Of a DNA stretch of 64,000 bases, positions 21,586 through 33,255 are shown in pieces. Each line of letters starts with the position of its first letter. The stretch's first letter is position 1. The DNA lies in assembly GCA_032768795.1 (NCBI GenBank), contig CP136492.1, forward strand, positions 992,001 through 1,056,000, in the 5' to 3' direction. This stretch comes from Tremella fuciformis (Eukaryota; Basidiomycota; Tremellomycetes; Tremellales; Tremellaceae). The translations under genes and the position numbers were made by a program. The notes under the pieces were generated by a model. The model saw only the letters and a program-made list of their open reading frames with translations. It ran no database searches and was not told the origin of the DNA.

Positions 21586-22282
21586 CTACGATCCCATAGT
21601 CAGCGGAGACTTGCTGGTCCCATCGCCCAGAGCAAGAGCAAGGGCATCTTGAAGCTCTCTGAGCAGATCCTCAGCTTGTTTGACAGCGGCCTTATATTCG
21701 GCGTTGGCGGTCACCATCTCGCCTTGCAGTTCGCGCAGGCGAGCAGCCTGGTGTCAGTACGCATATTGTGACTCCCGCTACCGCCCGACAATCTGTGCCC
21801 TGCTTCCCTCACAGACGTGTCTGGCATACAGAGCGAGGACTCACCCGCTCGGTGCTGTCGTCTTTGTTGGGCAGAGCCGCAATGAGCTTTTCGATGTCTT
21901 TGCTCCTTCTCACAAGGTCTTTCACAAAAGTCTGGATGGCATCTGTCGTGAGCTCTCCAGGATGTATGACAAGGCAGATACGACACACCTTTGTACTCCT
22001 GCCGTGGTGCTGCTAGGGGTGTGGACAGGGTCTGGGGGATCTCGAGCGAAGTCTGTTCAAACTGGGTGCGTTTCGTGATGTACTCGATGGACGTGTGGGA
22101 GATAGTAAGCAGCTACTCGTCAGCTGTACATGCTCCTTACAAGCCCAGATGACCCACGTCCAATATAGCATCTTGTAGCTGCGAGTCAGCTTCGCTCACG
22201 AGTCAAAACACCATTGCCCACTTGAGTGATCCTGTCCTGTCGCGTCAGCCTCGGAAATCGGAGTCTGCCATGCACTGACCAT
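21586..22282 (-). CDS. MED21: Mediator complex subunit 21
   Basis: MED21 (Srb7) sits in the middle module of Mediator, paired by coiled coil with MED7, and is essential for RNA polymerase II transcription. The gene starts with a one-codon exon: ATG at 22280-22282 followed directly by GTCAGT. Splicing then builds MDRITQ / LQDAILD / LLTISHTSIEYITKRTQFEQ, the hallmark N-terminus, followed by EIPQTLSTPLAAPRQEYK, then ELTTDAIQTFVKDLVRRSKD, IEKLIAALPNKDDSTER and the C-terminal coiled coil AARLRELQGEMVTANAEYKA...LLRELQDALAL. Five introns are used, one only about 34 nt. No long open frame covers this gene, so a frame-only search would miss it. It diverges from BUB2 across 222 bp. Confidence 0.85.
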
Positions 22283-22504
22283 GTCAGTGGAGAGTTCCTC
22301 GCTGAGCATCTCCGGGCGGTGACATCCCTCCCTCCTGCAGTCTACAGCGCCATGGGTCAATGCGGTAGAGAGGTGGACGCAAGAGAAAGCACCCCCGGCC
22401 AACAGGCCAGGTGGAGGGCGCTCGGACCGCGCGTGACTTTTCTTGTCGTTACCGCCTCCCCGATCAACACCACTCATCGCCTGACCAGCCGCGGCAAGCG
22501 CACG

Positions 22505-23800
22505 ATGACGGCGGCAGTGTATGACCAGCTGGTCGGGCTGCTCCAGCCAAGCGGGTCGGGGCGGCATAGGACCCCGTCAGAGCAGTCGGACGGGCTGAAG
22601 CGGATACGCCGGCTGGTGTTGACCGAAGGCATTCCAGAGGAGGTGAGCAGCGCGAGCTCTGGCGCAGCGGCGACCCTCAAGTGCTGCATTTGGGGCTGGA
22701 ATGGGATGATATTGACAGCAGGACGGTCGAGCACCGCTACGACCGCGCATATGGAAGCTCATGCTGAAAGTGGAGCGCCTGCAGCCCGAAGAGTACCTTC
22801 GATACGTCGCGATGGGGCCCTCAAGCGTGAGCACGAAGAGTGGGTGTCCCTCAGCTGCCTGATCGCCCTGGATGGAGCGTACTAAGGGTACGTGCTGAGC
22901 CCAGTCAAAAACGATACATTCCGTACACTCGCCACCGACACGCAGTTCAAGGGGATCGTCAAGGAAGACATGTTGATCCGCCTGCTCGAGGCATTTGTAT
23001 GGAAGAACCATGGTCAGTCCACCAACCACCCCTGCCTTTTCCAAGCTGATTGGCAGGATCCGAGCGTGACGGACTCCCATTCACCTACGTACAAGGTGCA
23101 CCCCTCGTCATTGTGTGTGAGGTGATGAGCTGCAGCTCATACATAGGAATGAACGTCCTATCGGCTCCGTTCCTGTATACCATGCCGACCCAGCTCGAGG
23201 CATTCGCATGTTTTAGCACGTTCATCGAGTCCTGCTGTCCGCTGTACGTCCAGCCGACGCTAGTCGGCGTACATCGGGGCTTGAAGCTCCTAGATCGGTG
23301 TTTGAAGATTGTCGACGGGGAGCTATACGACCACCTGCGCTCGAAAAATCTCAGCGCGGAGCTGTATGCCTTCCCATGTGCGTCTCAGCCCACCTTTAGG
23401 CCTGATGGGAGATGAGCTCGAAGTTGATCCGCAGCCGTGTTGACTCTCTGTGCTTGTACGCCGCCCCTGGAAGAGGTCCTCAGGCTATGGGAGTGAGTGC
23501 ATCTTTCTCCCGAAGTAGTATTGTGTACTGACAGTCGGCTTCCTGCTCGCGTTCGGAGTCCACCTTAACATCCTCTGCGTCATCGCTCAGCTCCTGCTGA
23601 TGCGCCAAGAGCTCATCGACTCGGCATCGTATGTCCGCCCAAGTCTTTGAATGAGATCGCTGATAGGCAGACCGATGAAGATACTGCGGACGTTCCCGCC
23701 ACTGCAAGCGCGCGCGGTTATTGGTGTCACAGTCGCGCTCGTCAAGGACATCCCGGAGGACGTGTATAGAGAACTCGTGGCACATCCTTACCAATCGTAG
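22505..23800 (+). CDS. BUB2: Bub2/Cdc16 TBC-domain GTPase-activating protein
   Basis: Bub2 (Cdc16 in fission yeast) with Bfa1/Byr4 is the GAP for the Tem1/Spg1 GTPase of the mitotic exit/septation network. The start MTAAVYDQLVGLLQ at 22505 is preferred over an upstream ATG because family members begin close to this block. Exons give LKRIRRLVLTEGIPEE, RPRIWKLMLKVERLQPEEYL, GPSSVSTK/IKNDTFRTLATD, KEDMLIRLLEAFVWKNH, TYVQG/MNVLSAPFLYTMP, LEAFACFSTFIESCCPLYVQ, LLDRCLKIVDGELYDHLRSK, LTLCACTPPLEEVLRLW, FLLAFGVHLNILCVIAQ and MKILRTFPPLQARAVIG. The catalytic Arg of IKNDTFRT and the YVQG glutamine finger are present. The junction after EVLRLW (about 23490-23540) does not keep frame with a plain GT...AG intron. 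Confidence 0.85.
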
Positions 23801-24012
23801 CCCACTTGCCGCATCTATCATCTCCCATAACGACCTGTAACGACATTGTACGACCCTCTCATGCCTGGCATGATGTACATGCATCTGTAAACCTGCACGC
23901 ACTTCGTCTGTGCTTTCAGGAGAGCATCTGCATCACTGGCTGCCTCCTTGGTCATAAAGTCGTTTGTGGTCATGTAAAGTCGTGGGCCATGATGTCGTAA
24001 AGATCGTTTATC

Positions 24013-27000
24013 TCATATCCTGCCGCCTGGTGCACGGCCCGCTGCGACTCCAGCCGGCACGCGCTTGGGCGTATCGCTTCCCATCGCCTCCCTATATACT
24101 GGCCACAGCCCGAGTGTATCACTCGGGCTAGGGGCCATCCTCCTTCTAGCGTTGATCGCCGTGCTGCTAGCCACATCACTCTTGACCGGCTCAGACAGAG
24201 GAGGAGTGCTGACGCCTCTGACACCTCGGACTGGGGCAACCGATGGAGGCGCCAAAGATTTCGTGCCGCTGTTCCAGGGCGGCTTTCCGGTGATTGACGT
24301 TCTTGGTGTTCTCGCGGGGTTCAAAACGTTCTTCACCCCCTTGGCACCGTTACCAACACCCGGAGTCTCAATCAGCGCCGTTGTAGGGCTTCGCATGGCG
24401 GGCGGTAAGGACGATCGAGTTCGCGAGACAGGCCGAAGCGTAGCGTCGCCTAAAGGCTCAAATTCAGGTGATCGCAATCGGTGGGCAAACTTGGCGTTGG
24501 CAGCGGATCCCGAGACATGTCCTGAGGATGATCGTCGTTGCAAGCCACTTGGAGCGCCCGTTGTCCGGACAGCATTGGGTGACCTGGGGCTCTTGAGACC
24601 TGCCGACACCGCGCCGGGTGACGTCGAACCCTTGACGGTAGGCAGATTACTTGTTCGAGCCTTCTGTCGAGTGGGACGGACCTGGTCCCCGCTCTTGAAG
24701 GCGAATGACATGACGGACACCCGGTCAGAGACTATAGTATCCGTCTCAGCATCGGAAGCTCGAGTGCGAACCGGTCTGACAGGTCTGCCGGGCGAAGGTC
24801 CATCGCCTTTGAGAGGAACAGTTTTCTGTGGCGCAGCCCTCCGAGGTGTGGTAGAGCTAGACTTTGCCGGAGATGGGACCTGTCCTGGAGCAGACGAGGA
24901 TATCGATGGCGATGGTGTGTGGCTCGGTGTTTGTTGTATTGCCCCTGAGGCTTGTCGTGCCCGAGATATATCCTCCATGTTCAACAAAGCATCGGTGGAT
25001 CCTGTCTTTGGACGCAGATGCCATTCGTGTATCTTGACGAAGCGATATAGATTGCGAGGTCGCAAAGAATGACCCCGGCGCCCGATGGTAGAGTATCTAT
25101 TACCTTTCGATAGTTCTGGCAATGAGTCAGAGCGGGACGTCTTTTTCGTGTTGGATACAGGCAGGTTCGTCATGCCTGTCCGCTCGCAAAGCAGGGAAAC
25201 GTCCGAGAAGCGACTAGTCTGTCAGAATGGTAGGCTTATTGACTGTCATAGCGCTCACATTATCCACAGGTCGTGCTGTTCGGGTGTTCCTTTGAGGATC
25301 TCGCTCAGCCGCTTCATGGACTTCTTCTGCCGGACCGTCTCGTCCGGCCTCGCCACCGAGCCCGGAAGCTGACTCTCGCTGACAAGCAGTCGGTTTGGTT
25401 TCGGCGCCATCAAGAGCTATAGGTCAACAAGCAATTCAACCCCTTGTCCGGTGGGCAGACCTTATCCCGCTCGAGCCCATCGATTCTCGCCCAGACATCC
25501 CGGGTTTTCTCCCTCTCCTCTTGCGAACTCTTCTCGTCCTCGATGGTCCTCACAACGAGTTCCACCTCGTCCACCATCGCCAAAGTCGCTTCGTACTCCT
25601 TGAGACTGGGATCCGTGTTGAAAAGCAGGTTTTGGAAAAGCAGAGGGTACTTCAAGAGCCGCTGGAACGGCTTGCTGAGCGAGATGACCAGACCGCTCTC
25701 TCCCCTTTCTGCCGCAGTCTCCTCGAGAGCCGCCAAGGTGCGACCTAGACGAACAATGTCAGACTCCTCGATGCGCTTCGATAGACGACGAGATGCGCCG
25801 GGTTTATCCGCAACGATGGCAATGGCCTCATCCACCTGACCCAAAGCTGCTTCGAGATGCAGGACATATGTGGCGTATTCTCGAAGGATGTAAGACTAAA
25901 GATCAGCAGGCGCATGACACGCTGCGTACTGCTCACATGGCTATTGAAGATATCAGCCAGAGACCGGATCAGGGGATATTGATCCTCGTATCGCTTGCGC
26001 AAAGCTGTTGCCAAACGGAGGTGTCCTTGCAAGATGCCACCCGCCAGGACCGATAAGACTTTCGCCAAATCTTCTGGCAGAGGGATCTCCTTAGTCGCAG
26101 TGGAGGAACCCGATACGGATCGATTCTTTGCCCCAGGCTGTAACGACATCCGAGCGTAGGAGGCGGAAAAGGACTGTGCTTGACCGTTGCTCGAGCTCGC
26201 CCTAGGTAGCGGCGGAAGTGACTGGTGCGCTCGTGCTTTGTCAAAGCTAGCAGCACTGGTCTTGCGTGTCGGCCGACCATTTGTCAGGATGTGATAGGCG
26301 TTCATCCGAGCAGTAACTCCAGTCGGTGGTGTATGAGGCGAATGTGCGGCGGCCGGAGACGTAGAACCGGAGTCATCGGATGTGTGACGAGTAGACTGCT
26401 CATCAAGGTGGCTCCGGTGTGACGAGTACTGTGATGCGATGGGAAGCTCCCTGGATGTGGTAGACGCAGGAGACGTAGGCGACATTGCGCGGATCAATGA
26501 CACAGTCGGGTCTTCGAGGCTCAGTGAAGGCGATGCTACTGAAGGAGGTAGTAAAGCAGTGCAGAATGTATCGTTAAGCCTGAGCAAGTCGGCCACATAT
26601 CTGCAGAGCTTCAGCTACGAAGTAAGTCCAGGTTGGTCGCTCACCTCTCTTCACTGTTGACGATTTCGAAGAGCACTTCTTGCCTCGTTCTCTCCTTTGG
26701 GCCAAGATTCGCAATGAGCTCTTCCTCGGCCATCTCGCTCCAGCTATTCGGCGGCGGGAGGTAGCTCATGGCACTTGCAGCACTACCGAGAGATTGCTCA
26801 GACGGGGTCGCAGAGAGGGCTGAAGATTTGGTGGGCGAGGCCGAGTTGGGCTGAGAAGAGGGCTGCGACGATGGGTGAGATATGGAAGGTCCCCATGGTG
26901 GAAGAGGACTCTTTCGAAGGTTCAGCGACAACTTGTGCGAACCGGTCGAACTCTGCCGAGACGGTGCATTCGGTCTCGACGACTGGGTTGTAGGCGGTCG

Positions 27001-27483
27001 GTTGCCCGTGCCTTTCTTATTCGGAGAGGGCGCCCTCTGACCCATTTCCTCCTGCCAGTTCGGTCCAGTCGGGGCGGCGTTCAGCACGACACTGGTTGTA
27101 GGGGTGGGAGCTGGACTGCGGAATGTGACTTTCTTCGCTTGCACCTCTCCCATGCTCATCGTCCGGAGTCTCTCCTCCATCCATGATCCGCTAACGATGG
27201 GGGCGAGGTCCTCTCCTTCCAGTTGTCCCATGGCGGACCGAGGCCGGGATGACTCGGTCGACGAGGAGGATTGCGAGTGGGCAGACGGCCCGACGGGCGC
27301 ATCCAGAGGAAGGAGATCGTCATATGGGATAGGTCGAGCGGCCTGCAGAGGAGGTAGTACAGGAGCCCGTGCTTCGGCTGCTTGTGGGGGCTGCCCTTTC
27401 TCCTGGTGCGAAGCTGCCGATGTCGGTCTTGAACCCCCAGACGCTCCCCCGTTCTTGTGGAATCGCAAGAAAAGGGATTTCAT
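24013..27483 (-). CDS. Rho guanine-nucleotide exchange factor (DH-PH)
   Basis: A Dbl-family exchange factor for a Rho/Cdc42 GTPase, acting at the cell cortex. The ATG at 27483 begins MKSLFLRFHKNGG. About 270 disordered Ser/Pro-rich residues precede the DH domain, which starts GPKERTRQEVLFEIVNSEER then YVADLLRLNDTFC. A Ser-rich insertion of about 130 residues follows inside the DH domain. Later DH helices read VLAGGILQGHLRLATALRKR, IRSLADIFNSH, LREYATYVLHLEAALGQVDE, ISLSKPFQRLLKYPLLFQNL (the conserved QRLLKYPLL core) and EATLAMVDEVELVVRTIEDE. A PH-like region follows (PEQHDLWIVRFSDVSLLCER ... RNLYRFVKIHEWHLRPKTG). The tail is a long basic disordered region ending RVPAGVAAGRAPGGRI. Several short introns are required. 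The target GTPase cannot be told from sequence. Confidence 0.85.
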
Positions 27484-28440
27484 CTGGATAGACAGATGGT
27501 CGTTGGAAGTACTCGTAGTATGAAGTGAGGCAAACAAGCTAAGATTCGCTCCTGACTGGTGTCTGGAAACGAGTCGCAATCCGGTCGTCGGCGATGGGCG
27601 AGTTTTGTTCGCGTTGATATTCGTGAGTCATGCAGTGTCGTGAAGTATCGTTAAGCGTTCGAGGACTGGGTAAAGCCTCGTCGTGCAGAAGGAGCGAGGT
27701 ATATGGTTGAGCAGAAAAGGAGACGAAGGGGAATGAAGTCGGGCCAAGATGAAAAGAGGAATGATGTTGAACTGCCCACACAAAGCACCGGAGAGGCAAA
27801 CATACACAGACACCGCCGACGCACCGCATACACACTGTTCCACGCTATCATACTCTTATTGCTGCAACAGAAGCGGTCTCAAGCACAGTGCCAGCCTGGA
27901 CATGGCGCTGATCCAGAGGCCAGGGCGTAAAGCATCGTGCAATGGATCCCCAAGGTTCCCTTCTGCGCAGCGGGTGGCAACCCCTCTCTCTCTCTTGCTC
28001 TCTCCGGGATGGGAGTGACCCGGCCTCGTCATCAGCGTAGCTCTTACGGGGCGAATTTCTGCGGGTGTCCCTGGAACGAAAACGGTAAATGGGGGAATTA
28101 AATAAGAAAATTCCGGCCATTCTGATTTCATCAGCACAATCCTAATATGCATTGTGTCCTTGCCAAATTGCCTTTCATCAGAGAATAAAGATCTATGCAT
28201 GAGGCTGATGCATGGAATGATCTCTGTAGCAGAACCAATCGCCTACATAGCTACTGCCATACCCTGCCCTATCATTGCACCAAAATGGTTACAATAGCGC
28301 AAGTCTGACAAGACTGCAATAGGCTTGCCAGGTGGCAGCTGTGACATAGCCCCTGTGACCAGCTTGGCATGCCTATGATCATCTGATCAGCCTAGCATGC
28401 CCAACAAGCACTTGCGCATCTCTTGATGAAGTGCTTTAGC
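27484..28440. other. Intergenic region upstream of the RhoGEF gene
   Basis: Promoter and leader of the minus-strand RhoGEF gene, then DNA that becomes markedly richer in A+T from about 28070 onward than the rest of the window. No coding gene or RNA gene was recognised. Confidence 0.35.
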
Positions 28441-28467
28441 TTGCAACTAATCAATGTTCTACAGTAC

Positions 28468-28559
28468 ATCCGGCTTTGCCGGATGCTTGACCCGTAAGGG
28501 CTGCGATGGCTGCGCCGCTAGGCGCAAGGGGGGGTCTTGGGGGGGTGTCCCACCCCCCC
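28468..28559. repeat. Cluster of three perfect hairpins
   Basis: Three perfect stem-loops lie within 92 bp: CATCCGGC-TTT-GCCGGATG (28468-28486), TGCGCC-GCTA-GGCGCA (about 28511-28526) and GGGGGGGTG-TCC-CACCCCCCC (28539-28559). They sit in a local A+T-rich, gene-free stretch. Such a cluster suggests the end of a mobile element or a structured RNA/DNA region, but no matching partner end was found, so no class is assigned. Confidence 0.5.
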
Positions 28560-29526
28560 ATGTCTAACGGAACCAAAGAACAAGGAATTGCATTAGGTTT
28601 TCCAAATTGCCTGAGAACCAATAACTTGAATACCTGATTAGAAATTCAGAGCTAAAAAAGAATTGAAATAACGAGCTACGCCCTATCGCGCACTTTCCTG
28701 CACGATCTACCTAGTCTCAACTTGTGGGCGCCTGTGAGCATGAACAAATGCATCGCACGTCCATTGCTCTCGCCCTATGCCGAGGACAGGAACCGACACA
28801 TCCTCGCAACACTCGCAGAGCGTCCGGCTTTCCATTTGTTATGGTGTGGAGCTCGAGAAGCGCTCCGTTCAAACAAAAGTCACACGCGCACAGACCCCTT
28901 TGTGGCCGCCACTCCCACGGCATTTCCGGCGTTAGTAAGTGGGGATACTAATCCCTTGACGGGGTAAAGGGAAGGGTAAAGGGACGGCCCCTGCAATTAG
29001 CCAAAGTCGGAAGTCACCGCCCGGGTCTCCCAATCCCGAACCCTATCTCTTGGCTCTCTCTGCCGTGAGGCGACGAAGACTCTGTACTGTCATACATCCT
29101 ACTCAGAAGCACAGCTTGGCATCACTTGGTCACTGCGCACGACTGCTTGACGCATCGCTTTTCTCACCAGCATCAGAACGCGGAGAACGTTTCGTCATCG
29201 ACCGGTCGCGATACGCCGGCGGAGTCGACGGGGATCGGACCTCGGCCATCACCCCTCCTTCGAGCCCGAGTCGCTCGCTACTCTCTCTCAGCATCAGTCG
29301 TGCCGTTGCATACGTCTCTTCTTTGCCGAACATCGGCCACGCAGAGGTTGGCAGACAGCAGACGCTGCTGTCGAACCGAGGCACCGCATCGCCAGTAACG
29401 CTCGGGTCGTATGATGGCCAGGATCCAATGACGACAGTCCCGTGACCCGATATCACCCAACCTTGTCCACACGCGCTTCGCCCTGTCCTTACTTCTCGCC
29501 GCTTAGCAGCCCTCTCGACGGACAGT
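28560..29526. other. Intergenic region
   Basis: Gene-free to about 29050, then pyrimidine-rich DNA probably forming the promoter and leader of the gene at 29527. A GGGTAAAGGGAAGGGTAAAGGG tandem motif lies near 28964-28985. The open frames at 29050-29445 look like chance frames. Confidence 0.3.
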
Positions 29527-31565
29527 ATGAGCTTTCTCAGTCGGCCGTCGAGGTCATACGCCAATGTCGAACATGACCTGGATGGCCTGAGCTCTGTTGG
29601 CACTGCGCCCTACGGCTATCGACAGCCGCAGAGAGTCGATGGCGGCTTCAAGACATATAAACCCCGTTCGTTCCACTCGCATTCATGCTAATCAGACTCT
29701 GCTTACTGACTCTCAGCGCTGTCCGAAACCCATCTCAGGAGGACTGCAGGCTATGACCCTCACCCCAGTTCTGCGTTTGCGCCTCTACCACCAGTCCTAC
29801 AACTTCACAAGCACAAGAAACAGCTCGCAGAAGAGGGACAGCGTGCCGAGCTTGACCGAATATTGCAGCCCGAGTACAAGCCCTCATCCGCAAGCATCCG
29901 AGAGACCGATGGCGACTCTGTGCATTCGGCCGGGCCGAGTCGTCTGAATGGCGTGCGAACGGCTGGGGGCGTCGGAGCAGAAAGGAAAGGGAAGAGAGCC
30001 GATAACGGCCTCGCCGTAAGAGCAACAGCCTCGCTGCAGAATCTTCGTCCGGCATCAGCTGCGAGCGGGCGACGATCTGGCTTAGGCGGGGTCTATGTGG
30101 ATGCGAATGGCAAAATCCATGACACCGAGTACGACCCATTCGCTGGTGTATCAGCCATGTCGAGGGACAAGTCCAAGCGTAGAAGTGCTTTCGGTGCAAG
30201 CTCCAGGCGGCATAGTGGATCCTCCAGCTCTGAATCGGGCAGCGATGGAGCAGACGATCGACGCTCCATACAACAGGGCGGCGAACGCCAATCGATGGAC
30301 GGCAACAAGGACGAGGAGGAGATCCGTAAAAGATTAGACGCCGAGCGCAGACGCTTGGACGAACTGTCAGGTCATGCAGCGGCGCGGAGAAGAAGCATGG
30401 CAAGCGAGCGAAGCAACTTTCAGGCGAATGGCAACGGCCGCGGCACGCCCTCTCTGCGGTCGTATGACGACGCCAGAGAATCCACATATTCGGTGGATCG
30501 CTTTGCGGCCATCAACGGTGCTCGCTCGCGCTCTTCTCACGGTCAAGACAGCAACACCCCCCTCTCCCCTACATTCTCCACCACCTCGAGTCAAGCCATG
30601 CCGCCTCCCCCAATCTCGGCGCGGACCCTGCCTCCCACATTCGAGTCTCCAGGCAGCGATGACAAGCCCTCCAAATCTACCGAGATGACAACGAAGGCCA
30701 GGGAGCGCATTTCAGCCCGGGAAGTGCGAAAAGACGGCACGTTGAAAGTAACTGGCTTTGATGCCCCAATATCGCCTCTCCCTCCTCAAACCCCGACTTT
30801 TGGCGACGAAACGCTGAAGGTGCCGGGCTCAGCACGAATGTCGGTCCGATCCGGGGTGTCTCGAGGCAGCTCAGAGGCTTCACGGAAACCAAAGCCAGCT
30901 GAGCGGCCACGAGAAGAGCTTTTCCCTGAAACCCCAGCTCAGATGAAGAGAAGGGAAGAGCGGGAACGTCGCGCTCGAGGCAGCCGCGGGCCATCTTCAC
31001 TTGCCATCGACACCAGACTTGCTTCGGCGTCGAGTATGCAAGCGCGAGTCCTCCCGGAGATCGAGATAGTGGAGGACGATGATCCCCGTGTCGTCATTCC
31101 TGCCGAAGGAGGTCGTACCACGAGGGTCCAGACCACGCACGATCACGTCATTCGCGGTCCGTTCTCTCACGCACTGCATGCGCAGGGTGCGAATGGGTCA
31201 CCAGCCAGTGCACTTGCCGGCAAACCGGCTTCCATCAAGAGCGGAGGCGCCAGCAGTTCTTTGCTCGACAACGAGATTGGCTACATGCCAAGTCGGTGGG
31301 CCAAGGACAAGCAGCTTCGTGTGACAGAGGACGAGAAGGAGAAGTATAGACCCATAGAGTGGGGAGGAAAGAAGGGCGATCTGGCGGGCAAGACCGACGG
31401 CTGGGAGTGAGTTGATCCCAGTTGCGATGTTTCAACTTCGATACTGATCGCTTAGGCCTACCACAAAAGACCAGATCAAGAGGAATTGGAAAGATGTCCA
31501 GACCAACGCAAGATTTGCTCTGTTCAGGACGAAAAAGAAGTTGCTCCGAAAAGCGGAGATGTAGC
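29527..31565 (+). CDS. Large disordered protein, unrecognised
   Basis: Unrecognised. The ATG at 29527 begins MSFLSRPSRSYANVEHDLDG. An intron after GGFKTYKP joins to LSETHLRRTAGYDPHPSSAF and LHKHKKQLAEEGQRAELDRI, then one long exon to 31409. A last intron joins GKTDGWE to PTTKDQIKRNWKDVQTNARF and the stop at 31563-31565. The protein is about 610 residues, Ser/Arg/Pro-rich, with a short charged helix EEEIRKRLDAERRRLDELSG and an acidic VLPEIEIVEDDDPRVV segment. The conserved-looking parts are the termini: the basic KRNWKDVQTNARFALFRTKK end and the GYMPSRWAKDKQLRV stretch. No signal peptide or membrane segment. A cytoplasmic scaffold or cortex-associated protein is possible, but nothing proves it. 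Confidence 0.65.
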
Positions 31566-31871
31566 ATTGGAAAGTTTGTCCGTCTGTGGCTTGTCAATGA
31601 GGGGCATGGACGAATTCAAGAAACGGTTGTATCTCTTGATGTATCGCTGCTGAGAATTCAGATAGTGCCAAGCATAGGTCTACGCATATGGCAGGATGCA
31701 TTTTCCTCTAAGGGCTATTTGGTCCGGAGGCCGATTCCGCACACTGATCTGGCGAGCGACATCACAGAAGGACGAGACCGTTGCAGAGGGGGGAAGACTT
31801 GATCGGAAAGAGAAGACCAGCGTCATAGGGACGAACGATGTGTACAAATCGTTCATTCAAAGCATGTGCTA

Positions 31872-33249
31872 TCACTCGGGGTCCCATGGACAATCCGCCT
31901 CTTCGCCGTGATCGGGCGCTACTGGGCTGCTTACCAAATTCTTATTCGACTGTTGCGGGACTGTGGTGTCTTTCGCCCCTAGCTGCTCACCAAGTCTTTT
32001 CAACCACTGCTGGCGCTTTGTCGGACTCATACTTTTCAAGCGGCAACGACCTGCTTCTGTCAAGAAGTCGTTGACGGAAAGCATTTCTCTGGGATCTGGA
32101 GGAGCAATGTGTTCGTCACACACGTATCGTGTGGCGCTTGTCTCGACCTCCGACGCCGATACCGGGGTAGCTTCAGCGGTTGTGTCTTCCTGCGCGCCGA
32201 GTGAATCGTCGCTCTCGAGATCACTGTGCGGAGACTCCACCGAACCGCTTTGGCGGCGGGTCATGCTTGGAGACACAGTCTCCTCGGGGCTGGGCGATAC
32301 CGTCGCCTCGGGGTCCAGCGCTCCCACGTCGGAAGGCGTCCCCTCATCCATCGCGACGCTCCGGCAATCGGACTGCTCCTCTTCGGGCTCTGGTGACCAC
32401 TCGATCGACTGATCCCAAGCGGCGCTCGGCGGCTCTGTATAGGCATGATCTGGGTTGGGCTCCCAAGGGTCGCTCGTTTTCTCTGCAGTGTCAGAATCTG
32501 ACTTCGGTTCTGGCACCGTCTGATTCGCCCGCCACCAATCGAGATGGGCGGCGCTGCCTTCCCGGAAGCATGTAGGACGACACAGTGGGCAGCGCGCCAT
32601 CAACGCTGAGGGTGTTGAGTGATGATCTTCAAGATACATATTGTACTAGGGTCAATAGAGAGTTTGACTGCCACAGCATGAACAGAGACACGACATCGTC
32701 TGTGCGGTCGGTGAGAAGTCTGAGCAACGGCAAGGCTCCATGCTCGCTATGCATCTTCCCTTGACTATGGCTCCTTTATGACTCACCTTTGACAAACGCT
32801 ACAGGGAAGGACCAAAGTTCAAAAGTGCGCATCTCAAAAAGGCCCAGACCCGGTCAGCTTTTGGAACAGAATTTGAGCACGCACGGTGCCACGGTACAGG
32901 CGGCGCGGCACTTAGGGCAGTCAGGCGACAGTCGCTGTGAAGGAGTCGCCGCTGTAGAGAGTTTAGGGCCAACTGGCGTTTACGCAGAATGGCTGTAGAA
33001 CTTCAAGTAATGCTCAGTCGCCGCAGTCGCTGCGTCGATGATTCGAGGCTTGTACATACACTGAGAGTCGACGGACGGAAGATACTGTACAATACAGTAT
33101 GCAGAGTGGCCCGCCACATGAGCGGTCGCATCCGTTGGTGGCACGTATGTATCTGAGCATCGTTGCATCTCGCGCGACTCTGCTCGTGCGTGGTTGTGCG
33201 GAGATCGTCTATCACATGCCAAAGTTGGAGTACAGCGCACAAGATGCAT
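31872..33249 (-). CDS. Possible zinc-finger-like protein, fragmentary model
   Basis: A 256-codon minus-strand frame (31872-32639) contains a cysteine cluster, MARCPLCRPTCF, then an acidic Ser/Pro-rich region and a C-terminal helix EMLSVNDFLTEAGRCRLKSM, followed by SPTKRQQWLKRLGEQLGAKD. Upstream, 32800-33000 encodes DCPKCRAACTVAPC, a second CxxC cluster, and 33003-33249 holds further open frame. The two clusters could form a RING-like or other zinc site across exons, but in-frame stops between them leave the splicing unresolved. Not recognised; the gene may be degraded, as others in this island are. Confidence 0.35.
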
Positions 33250-33255
33250 GGGCGA

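Noticed and set aside
22795..22910. A one-base microexon in BUB2 between two introns
   Set aside because: Extending the previous exon to SSVSTK and using the donor GTGGGTGTCC gives a single normal intron and the conserved SVSTKIKNDTFRT.
24065..25072. 335-codon plus-strand frame opposite the RhoGEF tail
   Set aside because: Antisense shadow of the disordered RhoGEF C-terminus; no family features, and the minus-strand gene is clear.
28964..28990. GGGTAAAGGGAAGGGTAAAGGG as an interstitial telomere repeat
   Set aside because: The unit does not match TTAGGG-type repeats and is too short and irregular.
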